Positions 10,001 through 21,300 of a stretch of DNA of 64,000 nucleotides are shown in pieces (within the stretch, counting starts at the first letter, position 1; each line of letters begins with the position of its first letter). The stretch comes from Enoplolaimus lenunculus (Eukaryota; Nematoda; Enoplea; Enoplida; Thoracostomopsidae). Under the pieces are notes generated by a model. The model was not told the origin of the DNA. It saw nothing but the letters and a program-made list of their open reading frames with translations, and did not search any database. The DNA is taken from contig JASANG010001261.1 of NCBI GenBank assembly GCA_030248215.1, positions 1 to 64,000 of the forward strand, in the 5' to 3' direction. The translations under genes were made by a program, and so were the position numbers.

Positions 10001-11584
10001 TGCGCGTTGGGAGGCTTTTCATCACCACTTTGCTATTGAGGTTAACGCTAGATTCCGAGGGGTTCTCATGTCTTGTGGATGTATATTATATAATACATAC
10101 GTATTTATGTGTTTTTTTTCGAACGTATTTGAAAAAACCCACTTTACTTATATAGAAACCCATTGCAATTAAAAAACGATTGCCGAATTTTGAAAAAATT
10201 TATCCTCTTGCAATAAATCATTCATGTTCCGGTATTAGGACGTAGGAACCGGAATTTTCGCGGTATAATTGTAAATCATTGAAGCATTAAAAAATTGTTG
10301 TTCCCAATTATTAATTCGAATTAAATGCCTTTCCAGTTTGTTCTGTTTAGGTGATACATGTTACACTAAAATATTGGATGAAGGATTTTGTAAGGTTGAT
10401 GAAAGCTAAGAAGAAATCACGAAAAACTCGCTTAACACACGTTTTCAGTTGTTTATTATTAAAAATTAAAACAGTAATTTTGTGTTGAATTATTTTAAAT
10501 TCCGCTTCTGTTCCAGCAAACTATAGTTCCTGTTTACCGATAAGCAATTTTTAGTTGGTTTTTTAACCTTTTCATCGGTCAGCAACCTAAAGATTTCGTG
10601 TTTGGTAAATTTTAGTTTGGAAGCAAATTTGGATGTGCCGATGCCAAAATTTTTGCCGATTCCGATTCTTATTTCCAAAATATGCCGGAATTTGATAGCA
10701 TTCCAATTTATTGTTATGTGCAAAAAGTATCGACAAAACTACCTAATATTGAAATTTTTTAACTAAAACATGAGACTTGTCTTTGAAACGTTATTACATT
10801 TGGGAAATGCGTGCACTAGTTATTGTAAACAACGTATATGGTTTAGCTATATTTAGACTTCGTAAATTAGGTTGTTAAACGTGGCCAAGATTTTGTGTCT
10901 AGTGTATAATAAGCAAATCATTAAATTCAGGGAATTATGCCGAAAGGGTTGGCAGCGGCGCTCCAGTTTATTTGGCAGCTGTGATGGAGTATTTAGCTGC
11001 GGAACTGTTGGAGCTCGCTGGAAATGCTTGCCGTGATAACAAAAAAACTCGGATTGTTCCGCGTCATCTACAACTTGCTATTCGAAATGATGAGGAATTG
11101 AACAAACTTTTAGAGGTAAGTTGCTACTTGTCATAAAAAACTGATTCCTGCGCATAGTTATGGGGCTCGAGCAAATACCTGATTCCGGTCAGCAGCTAAT
11201 AATACATGCTGGTGCTCTTATCAATTCTTAGGGACCTGTTACTCTACGCAAGTTAAGAACATTCGAAATTTGCATCTTTATCTTCATTCTGAGACCATAT
11301 TGTATCGATATCACTGCATCCATATTAATTAAATCTTCGCAAGTTAGCCGCCCCAGTTCATAAGGCACTCCTCCAACTCATAAGAAAGAGAAACACGCAT
11401 TCTTACGCCTAACGCACTAATTAGCTGGCATTTTACGCAAGATATGACAAACACACTTATATACTTTTAGAATGTTACGATAGCTCAAGGTGGTGTACTA
11501 CCAAACATTCAGTCTGTGCTCTTGCCTAAGAAAACTGGAGGCAAAAAGCATAAATCTGCAACTTCTCAAAGTCAAGAATTTTAG
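3991..11584 (+). CDS. H2AX: Histone H2A.X, four-exon gene (whole span)
   Basis: Core histone variant of the nucleosome; its C-terminal serine is phosphorylated around DNA double-strand breaks. Joining 3991-4003 (tentative), 8407-8529, 10931-11115 and 11471-11584 gives 144 residues, close to human H2A.X (143). Visible are the H2A signature [11 protein letters not shown], the alpha-2 region [13 protein letters not shown], the acidic-patch region NDEELNKLL, the docking segment [12 protein letters not shown], and the tail SQSQEF. The final S-Q-E-F is the SQ-(E/D)-hydrophobic site that defines H2A.X. Every junction has GT-AG ends and compatible phase. Introns mark it as a replication-independent variant, since bulk H2A genes are usually intronless. 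It is not H2A.Z, because the core follows canonical H2A. The start is the least certain part. Confidence 0.9.
4036..4126 (+). repeat. Repeat family G (GGTCTCGCTTTTTTCAG), truncated
   Basis: GGTCTTGGCAAGTCTCGG through CTTGGTCTCGCTTTTTTCAG and GTGGTTTGCAAAC match, reversed, 50090-50190; diverged pieces lie at 1885-1960 and 6730-6800. It abuts a LINE tail, so one probably inserted into the other. Confidence 0.55.
4128..4768 (+). mobile_element. 5'-truncated non-LTR retrotransposon: RNase H domain and C-terminal zinc knuckle
   Basis: One open frame runs from about 4140 to the stop at 4708-4710. It contains [15 protein letters not shown], the ribonuclease HI signature of Jockey/I/R1-type LINEs, then a helical region and [18 protein letters not shown], a CxxC...H...C knuckle typical of their C-termini. 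Beyond the stop, an ATC-repeat run (ATCATCATCATCATCATG, about 4752-4769) looks like a short tandem 3' tail. Endonuclease and reverse transcriptase domains are absent, as expected of incomplete target-primed copying. The frame has no stops, so the copy may be young. It lies in H2A.X intron 1, in the gene's orientation. Confidence 0.85.
5004..5260 (+). repeat. Repeat family C copy
   Basis: Starts GAGATGTGCACATTAATCGG and shares GGAATGCTATCAATTTC and CTCTCTTGCGTTTGTGTTTG with 199-537. The right end is replaced by family B sequence. Confidence 0.6.
5288..6680 (+). mobile_element. Older family B transposon copy, split by a younger one
   Basis: Sequence from GACCTGGACTTCTTTTGAGG (5288) to CTGTGGAGAAGCCAG (6680) forms a left-truncated copy of family B, interrupted at 5398-6205 by a second copy. 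Rejoining 5397 to 6206 at the TTAAT duplication restores the continuity seen inside the younger copy. Confidence 0.7.
5398..6205 (+). mobile_element. Family B DNA transposon (non-autonomous), TSD TTAAT
   Basis: Begins CTGGCTTCTCCACGG and ends CTGTGGAGAAGCCAG, giving inverted termini. TTAAT flanks both ends (5393-5397 and 6206-6210), a 5-bp target duplication. Both subterminal regions are rich in runs of C or G (CCCCCCAGCAAAA-like), unlike the AT-rich middle. No protein is encoded. I do not recognise the superfamily. Confidence 0.75.
6998..8163 (-). mobile_element. Family B transposon copy, inverted, carrying a nested hAT MITE
   Basis: Begins CTGGCTTCTCCACAGC and ends CTGAAGAAGCCAG. Its contents run in the opposite direction to 5398-6205. 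A hAT MITE (7299-7683) splits it; without that insertion it is about 770 bp. The outer flanks show no clear target duplication. Confidence 0.75.
7299..7683 (+). mobile_element. hAT-type MITE, perfect 8-bp TSD GTTGAAAG
   Basis: Starts CAGGGTGCAACCGGAATT and ends AATTCCGGTTGCACCCTG, perfect 18-bp terminal inverted repeats. GTTGAAAG precedes (7291-7298) and follows (7684-7691). CAGGG ends with 8-bp duplications are the mark of the hAT superfamily. The repeated small frame starting [12 protein letters not shown] is shared among copies but encodes no known domain. It interrupts the family B copy, so it is younger. Confidence 0.92.
8407..8529 (+). CDS. H2AX: H2A.X exon 2 (tail and first helix)
   Basis: Preceded by the acceptor TTTTCTAATTTAG and followed by the donor GTAAAT. 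Encodes a lysine-rich tail and then [17 protein letters not shown]. It enters needing one base and leaves one base (G), which completes a Gly codon with the next exon. Confidence 0.93.
8548..8921 (+). mobile_element. Degenerate hAT-like MITE in H2A.X intron 2
   Basis: Contains GCAAATTTATACCGGAATTG, TGGTGTTTGTTGGCAGG and AATCGGAATTCCGGTTACAC, matching 27310-27663, and ends TTACACTCTG. The left terminus is unclear because it nearly touches the exon 2 donor. Confidence 0.55.
8922..10930 (+). other. Rest of H2A.X intron 2: repeats, no exon seen
   Basis: Family C fragments at about 9625-9815 and 10610-10740, and CCGGTATTAGGACG-type MITE debris near 10230. The other stretches are AT-rich with no recognisable coding signal. 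Confidence 0.55.
10931..11115 (+). CDS. H2AX: H2A.X exon 3 (histone fold)
   Basis: Acceptor ATTAAATTCAG, donor GTAAGT. Encodes [20 protein letters not shown] through [20 protein letters not shown], the body of the histone fold including acidic-patch residues. Phase 1 in, phase 0 out. Confidence 0.96.
11471..11584 (+). CDS. H2AX: H2A.X exon 4 (docking domain and SQEF tail)
   Basis: Acceptor ATACTTTTAG. Encodes [20 protein letters not shown], then a lysine-rich linker ending SQSQEF and a TAG stop. The penultimate SQ pair offers a second candidate kinase site next to the canonical SQEF. Confidence 0.95.
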   Translation, partial: NVTIAQGGVLPNIQSVLLPKKTGGKKHKSATSQSQEF

Positions 11585-12440
11585 TCGAAAATGAATTGTA
11601 TATATTGTCGCTATGCGTTGCTTGGGGTGTCCAGTTACTTTTTATGATACCACAAACAGTCTTGTGTATAGTTTGTACATTTGTGACTTCGTTGAAAGTT
11701 GGTTAATTTCAGTAAGAGATTCTAGTAAAATAAGCTACAACCAAACCCACATTTTATCAAGAATTTTGTTAGCTTCGAGTACTGGATTTTGGAACTTCTT
11801 GGTAAGCGTTATACTGAAGTTAAACCTTGCGTTTCTTGACTTAGCTCACTTTTTCTCTAGCGCAAAATTACGCAGATGACAACACTAACAAAAATGTTCA
11901 AATTATTCCGCTTTAATAATCATTTCACTCGAATGTCCAATTAATTATAAATTTTTGGTATTATAACTTCTCAGTGTGCTGAAAACTCCATGCATAGGTA
12001 ATACTATTTAATCTTGTCATTTGAGACTGGTAGAAAGCTTTTGTGTCAACGTGTTCAGATCCGCCATAAGCCATGTGTATATTTTGCGTAGCATAAATAC
12101 CATGATTTCTCTTGAACGTATACATTCAACTGTTGATATTGCTGTCTCATTTACATTTTCATAATTAAACAATTTTCTGTTAAGTGTTGTGAGTCATAGG
12201 ATCAAGCATAAAGTTTTACGTTACTCGATTATGGGACAGCATATGTAAGAAAAAATGGATCCCAAGCTCGATTTTGTGTTTCTGAACCTCAATTTTCATT
12301 TCTTACACTACTTGTATTTTCTTACACTACTTGTCTGGACGAATCGCTGGGCGTAAAACGCTAAGCAATTTATTATACACACTAAAGACATAATTGAGGC
12401 ATAGAACTATTAGCCCATGTAATTCGGCGTTCAAGTTATA
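11585..12440 (+). other. H2A.X 3' flank; no further gene seen
   Basis: Holds the 3' untranslated region of H2A.X. I found neither a histone stem-loop nor a convincing AATAAA close to the stop, so the transcript end is unplaced. An 88-codon frame (11613-11879) has no domain and is probably untranslated. Confidence 0.45.
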
Positions 12441-13081
12441 ACTGGGGCAGCTTGGAACACGTTTTGTCCAATGTTGATTCGACGTCAACATAAAATTCTG
12501 TGATCCGAATAGCGGTTATGTAGACCAAATGTGAATGTCATATGACATTGGCTTACAAATCACTGATGTCGAGCGATCATCGTATACAAATAACCATTTG
12601 TCATATGATACTGCGGGACATTTATGCGAATATCATATGATATTCCAAAATTCTACTAAATATCATATGATATTTATACAGGACAATGGAATTTGTGCAC
12701 GCTAAATAAAACAGTACAAAGTCGGATAATGCAGCATTAAATGATTTCGCAACTTGAATTAGCTTCTACCGTTCTGTTTCTCGCTAAGTTTTTTCCAAAA
12801 TATATTCCTAAGTAGAAATAATTCAAATTTGAAATTTTAGTATCATATGACATTCTACAGTACAATCAAGCTAGTTTACCACAACTTTGCAGACATTTTC
12901 AAACATATATGATACTCGCAGACAATATTTGGAATATCATATGATATTGCAGTACAAACAGTAGATGTCACATCAGGATAGCAGACAATTCAATTTTTTT
13001 GAATCTCATAGCGGATAAACGGTCAGACAAAATGTTACCAGCTATAGTCATAGGAACAAAACGTGTTCCAGGCTGCCCCAG
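12441..13081. mobile_element. TIR element full of CATATG-centred palindromes
   Basis: Left end ACTGGGGCAGCTTGGAACAC and right end (reversed) ACTGGGGCAGCCTGGAACAC, both continuing GTTTTGT, form about 27-bp inverted termini flanked by TTATA/TATAA, consistent with a TA target. Inside are perfect palindromes AATGTCATATGACATT (from 12531), GAATATCATATGATATTC (12628), AAATATCATATGATATTT (12658) and AATATCATATGATATT (12933), plus diverged ones near 12598 and 12840. No protein is encoded. Confidence 0.75.
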
Positions 13082-13095
13082 TTATAATGTGAACC

Positions 13096-13822
13096 CCGCA
13101 TAAAGAGTAGGGCCGGATCGTTTTCCGGAGAGAGCTATAATAGAGTCAGTTTCAAGTTTAAACTAATTTTTGTTTACGCTTACGAATAGGCTCATCCATG
13201 CGCTTAGGCTTAGGAATGTGCTTATGCGACTGTTCCGACCCTGTGCTATACATGGGCCGCAAAACCTATGCTTGTGATTTTTCCTACCAAACCAGTGGTA
13301 AATCCGACCGTCATACAGGAATGGCTGCGCTGCACTCCTGGTCATAAGTTTTCCACCCTGGAAAACTGGAAGCCCTTATTCTATACATGGGTCAAAACGA
13401 AACGTGGCAAACAGAATATTTTTGTAAATTATGCAAAATTTCGCTACCGAAATTGCCGGAACGTCCGGTAGACATTTCACCAGGGCCAGAGGTCAATTTT
13501 CTGCCAAAGCCGGCGGCAGACCTCCGGTTGTGGCTCTTCGCTGGTCGGTCGGGAAAGCTTCGAGCGTGTTTAGCGGGGTCGGCTTAGACAGCTTTGAGCC
13601 TGCTTTCGCTGGTTCGATCGGACAACTGATCAGCTTCGAACCTACGTTTTGGGTGGGCTGTCGGCACAGCTTCAAGCCTGTTTTTAATGTCAGTCGGGAA
13701 AGAGTAACCTATTTTTTGTTACATCGGTCGGGACTGCTTGAACAGCTTCGGACTTTCGCTGGATTGACCCATGTAAAGAGCGGGGGCGGAACGTTTTTCT
13801 ATGAGGCTATAATAGAGTAAGC
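13096..13822. repeat. Dispersed repeat E region with degenerate internal tandem repeats
   Basis: GCTATAATAGAGT ends two similar blocks about 670 bases apart (13096-13150 and 13768-13822). Between them, from about 13540 to 13770, imperfect units built on GGTCGG...CAGCTTCGAGCCTG...TTCGCTGG repeat roughly every 50 bases. GCTTAGGCTTAGG at about 13202 links it to the element at 33714-33904. Frames here (13431-13820) are open but resemble no family. Confidence 0.5.
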
Positions 13823-14138
13823 ATATTTTTGCCTGGCTTAGTCTTAGGAGTATACTTAATACTGTTGGACAACTCTAAAACCTAACCCTAGGTCTGAGCC
13901 TATGGTTGATTCTAAGCCCACGCTCATAACAACTAAATAGCCAAATATTTTATTATAATAAAGAACGTAAATGAATGTAAAATATAACGCAACGTTGCCG
14001 AAAGATGAATATTGAACGAGACCTTTACTGCGTTGTCATATGCGAAATTTTAGTCATTCGAAGAATTCTGATATCAAATCTGAGGAGTCTTCCAAAGCAT
14101 ATCAAACACAGTTTTCATAATTAATCATAGGTACGAAC

Positions 14139-14487
14139 CAGGGTACAACCGGAGGTCTGCCTCCGGCTCCGGCAGAAAATCGGCCTCCGGCTCCGGCAGA
14201 ATTTTAGCCGGAGGTTCCGGCAATTTCGGTAGTAAAATTTTGCATAACTTTGCAAAATTTATCTGTTTAGCGCGTTTCGTTCTGCTTTTGTGACAATTTT
14301 CAGGAAAGAATTTCCGAAATTTCGCAGAAAATTAGCGTAAAACCCAACAAGTTAACAATATATTGCATATATTGGCTAAAATTAACTAAATGACCGTCAT
14401 TGTTACTACCTGTTTCGCCTCACTTCCGGCTACGGTAAGATTCGTTGACCTCCGGCTCCCGTATTTTTCACCCCCGTGTGCACCCTG
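14139..14487. mobile_element. hAT-type MITE, perfect 8-bp TSD GTACGAAC
   Basis: Starts CAGGGTACAACCGGAGG and ends GTGTGCACCCTG, with GTACGAAC on both sides (14131-14138 and 14488-14495). The inside is a CCTCCGG-rich subfamily distinct from the ACCGGAACCGG type. A fragment of the same subfamily lies at 32545-32640. Confidence 0.92.
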
Positions 14488-14495
14488 GTACGAAC

Positions 14496-15205
14496 AACTA
14501 AAATCGACTCGAGACATAAAGATAACTGGTAAACATGGCTACAAAAGATGTGACGTGGTGCTGTTAAATGAGCAGAAAGAATTATACATACTTTCAGATG
14601 CTTAAAACTGTCCAGCACATACTATGTGCATACACTAAATTACAAAATATTTTTAACTGATGGTAAATTGAACACAAATAAATTACTATCAAACCTAATT
14701 GATATTTTTGGATTAATACAAATTTGTTTTAAACTAACCAAGAGTTGCGTTGGAAATTAGAGGTCGCGAATACTTTGATTTGCATTAAATCGCAAAGGAA
14801 TGATGCTTTCAGTCTCACTACATAGAGCAAGCAAAATTTTTTACATATCTTTCCTTAACTTTATATGTAAAATATGCAAATGAATTTGACTAAATTTATT
14901 GTGACTAGTGATTAAATAAGAAATCGGATAATACCACACTATCAAACAGCGATTGCATCTTGTTTAAAACTTAGCTGGATAGAACATGAGAGGTCATTTA
15001 ACAGAAACCTGTCATATTAAACTTAACTCGAATGACATAACATGAAACAAATAGTTAAACTGAAAAAACTCCGGAAACACAGTTAATGAAAGCCGCCAGA
15101 CTAAACATGCACATTTGCCGGCTACGAGCGCCATTAGTAAAACCATTCTGCGAAATAAAAAACCCATAACTTGTAAGCTGACAAACACATACAACTAAAC
15201 CAAAG
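14496..15205. other. MED26 3' flank, AT-rich
   Basis: No gene signal. On the minus strand it contains the MED26 3' untranslated region and a candidate polyadenylation signal at 14895-14900. Confidence 0.5.
14895..14900 (-). promoter_or_regulatory. MED26: Possible MED26 polyadenylation signal
   Basis: AATAAA on the minus strand about 300 bases beyond the MED26 stop. The hexamer is common in AT-rich DNA, so only its position supports it. Confidence 0.3.
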
Positions 15206-18200
15206 CTATTCGTGAGGCGGCCATTGCGGCAACTCATACATTTCTGGGTTTGGATATTTAAATTCAAGAAAATCCGGCAAACCAATGTCAACATAAGGCA
15301 TCGCGAGTATTTCGCGACCGTGTTCTCGCAAACAAAATCGTTCTCGCCAGCCAACAAACTGATCACTGGCTGTTTTTGCTCTCGTCGTTTGATTTAAATC
15401 CGACTGAGTATCCACCACTTTTCTACTCGTCTCATGCTGGAGTTGTCTGGGTTGTGTCATTGAAGACGTGTCGGCAATATTTTCAGTTCGCTCAATATCT
15501 TGGCATGGCTCGCTTCTCTCTGAATTGTCGAGCTCCGTGTCAGACAATTGTCCAACATCAACCTCCGTCATTAATTGGGATCCGTTTACGCCAGGCCATG
15601 GATCATTCAAAAGGCGCTCCACAGCTCGCTCGTCAAGCAGATTAGTACTGCTATGAACGTTCACTCTATCGTCTTTTGACGCTTTAGTCATATCAGCATC
15701 AGCTTTTGAACCAGACTCATGTACCGAATGTTCCACGTTATCACTTGTTTGACGCTTGTTCACTATCACATTAACATCACCTTCTATACTTCCATGCAGC
15801 ATAGACTCGGTTTTTAGTTCATAGTCAGATTCTACATTCACAGTTGTAGCTTTGGTCGTTTGCGTTTGTTCGGTTCGTATGGTTTGCAATACCATTTCAA
15901 CTTGTGATTTGTCCAATTTTGGCAAACACGAATACCAGTTAAGCCGTGACGGCACTATGTCGCGGTCCAAGTGTTTCTGTTCCGGTAATGTTGCACCCGT
16001 TGCCCCAACGTTTTGAACGGTTGTTATTTCCGAGTCACCATCTTTTCTATCACAAGTACTGCCCAGAGAGTCTCCAACGCACTGGAAACTGACAGTAGAT
16101 TGATCTGTGCTGACAGTATTTGATAAAGCCGCAGTACTGCAGTCACCAGTGAGCAGTGAATCTGTTGACATAGTGGTAGATGCAATTGAAGTTATGGTTG
16201 TTGTTGTTGTTGTTATTGTTGTTGTTGTTTCTGTTGTTGTTATCTGACCATTAAATTCACTGACAGCATCAGTTGACTGGACACTGGATGCTGTTTTCGG
16301 CATCATACGCACCCTGCAATAGTTATTTTCATTGCTTCTAGCTACCACATCGTCCGGCATTTGACTTATTTGTGTTGCGCCACCGTTGGAGGCAACAGTG
16401 TCAGTGCTGCAATCCTTCGGTACCGGATGCGAGTTCCAAATGCTACTAACTGTGTTTGTCGCGCCGCAAAGTAAATCTGCAAAACCAGTTGTATTGTCGG
16501 TGTACGGATGACTTGCGTATGACGTACGAGGCAAAGGCTGCACAAGTGGCCGTATGTCGGTTGTACCTGCGACTACAGCGTCTATTGTACTGCTCAGATT
16601 ATCGATTATTATTTCACTACTAGACGAGTTGGGATCATCGCTGTTGTTGCTGCTGTCTAAATTTAGCGTGGAATTACGTACTTCCAACTTGTCTTGTGAT
16701 GTTGCAACACCAGTTTCTATTGACTCGGTCACACGATTGCTTGTAAGTGTTTTACTAAATCCTGTTGTATTACTAGAAGTAATGTACGGGTAATCGCGCA
16801 TTGAAATTGAGCTAAGTTGTTGAGATGTAGTAATTACTGGTTGTTCTCTAATATCAGACATCGAAACATTTGCGATACAATTCAATTGCGTAAGGCTAGA
16901 ACACGTACTAGTAGACTGAAAGTTAGCAACTGAAGCTGACATAAAACCAGTACCTTGTGGCGCTTGCCCTTGGATTCCAGCAAAGCGTGGTGCGTCACCG
17001 GTTAAATGTGACCGCATGGCATTTTGCATTGCTGCTGACGTAAACGATGGTGGCAGCGCTGGCCTAGCAATACCACTTATACATACAGCAGGCCCTGTTG
17101 AATTAAAGTTAGTCTGAAGGACACCTGCAAACTGAGGCAATAACATTCGTGACGCCACAGAACTCCATGCAACACCTGCAGGCACCATCGTAGGTCGCAG
17201 CGTTTTCGGTGGGCGACCTTTACGTTTTCGTGGTCCAGACAAATTGTTTAACTGTTGCTGTTGTTGCTGGTACATGATTTGCATCATCATCATTGCTGTT
17301 GGGTCTGTAGTTGTTGACGGTATTACGCTAGCTGCGCTTACTGATGGAACACCTATTCCATTAGGCAAAGTCGTAAGCACAGCGGCGTTTGCTCCTGTTC
17401 CTAGCAATGTTGGCTCATTTGAAGACGCTGCAGTACCACCGCTATCTTTATTGGTAGAAGTCGATGTCTTGCTACTGTCGATAGGAGACTGCGCCACAAC
17501 GTTCTTTCCATTGTTTTGGTAAACGCCTAAGCTAGTCGGTGGTGCGTTGTCTTCACAACTACCACAGGCATCATTTTCACATCGATCTTCAGCACACCAT
17601 GTGCCTTGGGGTGTCTCAAGATGTTTATTATCTTGTGCTTGTTGAAGATTGATGTCCAGGTGTTGTTGCTGTTCTTGCTTTTGCACGTCTACGAATTCTT
17701 CGGGCTGACTGCGATTTTGTTTATTATCGGTCCGTTGGTTTTTCGTCAAATCCGCAACCAATTCTGCAGTTGTTTTGATTTTGTCTGTTTTCTCTGTTCG
17801 CACTGTGATTGTATCACTAGTTATTGCCATTTTGCTGCTGCCTCGTTTACGACGTTTGGCTGACGATGGCCCATGTGCTGATTGCTGTAAATTATTGTCA
17901 CAAGTAGTAGGTGCGCTAGAAGTTGTAGCAGCAAAACCGCTCGGCTGATCCTTGTTGTTCACAGCACCTTTAGTTACATTATCTTCACGCGCCTGTTGTA
18001 TATTTTGCTTGATATCTAAGTTACCAAATTCTTTCGTAGAGTTTCGACCTACTGGATGGGGTTCACTAGCGATATCGTGTTTCGCCTGTTCGGACATTTC
18101 CGAAGATTCTTGTATTTTGCGTTTTCGTGTCACATCGTGCTGGAATGTTGTGAAGTCAGTTTGAATTTGGTTTTTTTGCACAGAAGTGTCAATTGTAATT

Positions 18201-18311
18201 TGATTATTTTGTGGCTGTGATGTTTGCGCTTGCGCATTAGGCCGCAATATACTATTACCCGTACATACCATTGCGCTGTTATCAGTCATATGACTGACAT
18301 CTTCTGGTATA
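15206..18311 (-). CDS. MED26: MED26 exon 5 (low-complexity middle and conserved C-terminus)
   Basis: A single open stretch of about 1035 codons. Features in order: Gln-rich segments, an AT-hook-like basic patch KRKGRPPK near 17220, a poly-Gln run, Thr-rich tracts (GTT repeats at 16190-16245), then the conserved WPGVNG (near 15590) and HGREILAMPYVDIG before a TAG stop. Two acceptors are possible: CTCGCCAG (18311, better pyrimidine tract) or ATTATAG (18348). The AT-hook is not part of vertebrate MED26 as I know it, so DNA contact there is only a suggestion. Confidence 0.85.
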
Positions 18312-21300
18312 CTGGCGAGAGAAGTTGTTGTCACCGTCGAAAGCTTTCCTATAATTACGTCAACACATTATTGCAAACGACTGCAAATCAGTTAGTGATC
18401 TGTGAACGCAAAATAATATTACGTTTCTGTATTTTTTATAAACAAATCTTAATTTAAGCAAATGAGCAGTGTTGCTGAAACTATAGAACATCTAATTATA
18501 TTTACGATTAAACACTAAACGGCAGATATAAACATAAGATGAATGACTAATAGATTAGTTGATAACCAAGCAATTTCGAAACTTTACACTAAAAATTACT
18601 GCTCTACCTTTAAGCGAAATTTTCATCGTCAACGGAGCAGGTCCTGTCGATATGCTTAATGCTGCGGTACAAGTTTGCGGAACACTGATTGACCTGGAAA
18701 TAGAAATACCCATGATTATCAAATTACATTTAACGACATGTTTGGGCTTAGTTTTCGGATACCAAAAACCGAATAGTTTAAAAAGTCAAATTTCATGTCG
18801 AATGATCAGGGAAGGTTTAAAGAAACTCAAATTTGTAAAAAATTTAAAATCGTACTTATTAATGAGTATGTAAAACTGTTACGCCACATCGTCTAAATGT
18901 TAGGTTGTGATATTTTCTGTGCCGCACGGCAGAGCGGCGCGGTACGCAACCGCGCGTCACGAAGACAAGTAAACCTCAAACGTGCCGCACGGCGTCGTCC
19001 GGCGCCTCGCAACCAGTATAATACAACCCTTTAGCATTTATAACTGTCTGCACATAAACGTTTTATGCAAGGGGCTAGTATAATATGGTCTAGAAGTACA
19101 GGCTGCTAACCCAATTTTAGCGTTGTCGTTGACGTCAGAATTAGTCATAGTGTCTCGGTTCTCATTTGACGAACTGAAAGGCGGTGGTGTTGCAGCTGCC
19201 AATCTGTGTAACGCAGGCGCCGATGCCACCCTCGACATCGCTGCTGCATGTGCTTGTTGCAGTAACAGGCTAGATTCCAGGTTTGCTACCGGATCTTGTC
19301 CCCGTTGAAGTGCTGCTGAAACAACCAGGCCTCAATATAAATCGCACAGAAACAGCAAGTTATGCTGACCGTAGCGGTTTGTAAAGAGGTGTGCCAAACC
19401 CTCGAGTATCACACTATATAGTGAAACGCCGATACCAAAATTTTGCCGATGCCAATTTTTACTGTGAAATTTTGCCGAACGAATACGGATTAACTTACAC
19501 ATACCTACCACTCTGCCTATTATAGCACAACAACTACATTAAATATATTTAAATGAACAGTAGGTAATGCGCTTAAGCAGAAAAGCTTACCAGGACTACC
19601 TTCTGCGGAAGCCGATCCCGCGTTGTTGCTGGATGCACCGCCAGTGACTAGCCCTTGCCATTGTCTGATTAGATTCTTGCACCGTCGGGACAAATCTGGA
19701 AACGTTGCAGCGTTTTGCTTGCGGACTAGATTGACAAACATCCCAATACGAGTTCTCTGAAAAATGAAAAACCTGATATCATTACCAAATCTGTAACAAG
19801 TTATGTACATGTCGCAAGTAAATCTGATATTCAAGCCAATTACTAATTGGCCCTTGCCACTCTACTATTTTATGTAATAGCAGTTTGGCCTGGGCTAAAC
19901 TGCTATTGAACAATTGAACTTATAGACCAATCAGATTTGATTATGTGGACAGACGCAATATCGTTAACAAATCAGCGTAGGTCTTGTTTTGCGAATTCTC
20001 ACAATCGTAAATTAGCCTAGGCCAAACTGCTGTTTGATTCGAATAACAGATTGACCTAGGCCAATTGGTAATTATCCTGAATAACAGATTGGTCTACGGC
20101 ATATATAAACCAAGGTATGTGTTCCCTAGTTCGTGCGTTTGTTTACGCACAAGCGTTCAATACGTGGTGGTACACAGAACATTAAAAAATTTTGACTAAG
20201 TGAATTATTCGCGTTAGTATTCACTAGTACGCTCATAGGTAATAATGTCGCTCAATACAAGATAAAATCCGGACGTATGCTGAGAAGTTCATTGTCATTA
20301 AAAGTAAGAATTTAAAGATAGAGAGCACATTACCATCACAGATATGGTGCAGTCGGAATACTGGTTCTTTCGGTTATCCCACCCCCAGCGGAAGTTTGCC
20401 CAAAAATGGTTGGGTTTTGAAATTTTTTACATATCTGAGCTTCTGATGACCTTTCCTGATCATTCCACTCTCGAATTTGAATTTTTTCAAAATTCACTTT
20501 TTTAAGGCCCCAAGGTCCGGCTTGAGACCCAAAAAAGTTTTTGTCGAAAAGTTAAATAAATTCTTTATCATTCGACGCAACTTGCAGAGCTGACTCGAGT
20601 GGTGTTAACTTTTCTGCAATCCAGTCTGGTTAACGAGTTGTCAAATAATTGATTTGGCGTGCTGCCAGCGATCATGGCTCGGCACCAAATTTAGTTATTT
20701 GACAATAACTGTAGCCAGAATTCTGATTGTTTAAAATTAAGCACTGTACGTCTCAATTCTGCAAGCTGTGTCGAATGTTATATAATATGTCTAACTGTTG
20801 GCAAAAAAATTTGGGCTTTCTATGTGGGACCTTAAAAATCCAATTTTTCGAAAATTCAAATTTGGGTGTAGATTTATTATTAGACGCCATCGAAAACTGA
20901 TGCGTGGAGCGACCTAAAACTTGTCAGACGTGTGTTATGTAAATACGTATACCTTGAAACCCAAGACAATTTTTGGGTTCCCTCTGACATCAAGCCTCTA
21001 AATTGCTGAAACTTCGCGCGTAAAGCGAGCTTGAAGCCAGACACACTTTTTGTGTTAAATCATACGGTAAAGATAAACTTTCATTTTTTGGGGGAAAACT
21101 TTGGCCTCACAGGTGTATGAAACTTGGTGAGGGAATCGAACGAGATGCAAGATGCAATTATGGCATATCTTCAATTCAAAAATCAATTTATATATTCATA
21201 TGCTACAATTTTCGTTCTTTTCGGGTATATAATGAGTCCTGGTGGACATAACGGAGCATAAAACAGTCATTGCAGTTTGCTTATGAACTGGTTGATTATC

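Noticed and set aside
12441-13081. CRISPR-like array of CATATG palindromes
   Set aside because: Spacing is irregular, the words are perfect palindromes inside a transposon with inverted ends, and the genome is animal.
13431-13820. 129-codon open frame as a gene
   Set aside because: Arises from degenerate tandem DNA repeats with few stops; two other frames are open over the same stretch and none resembles a protein family.
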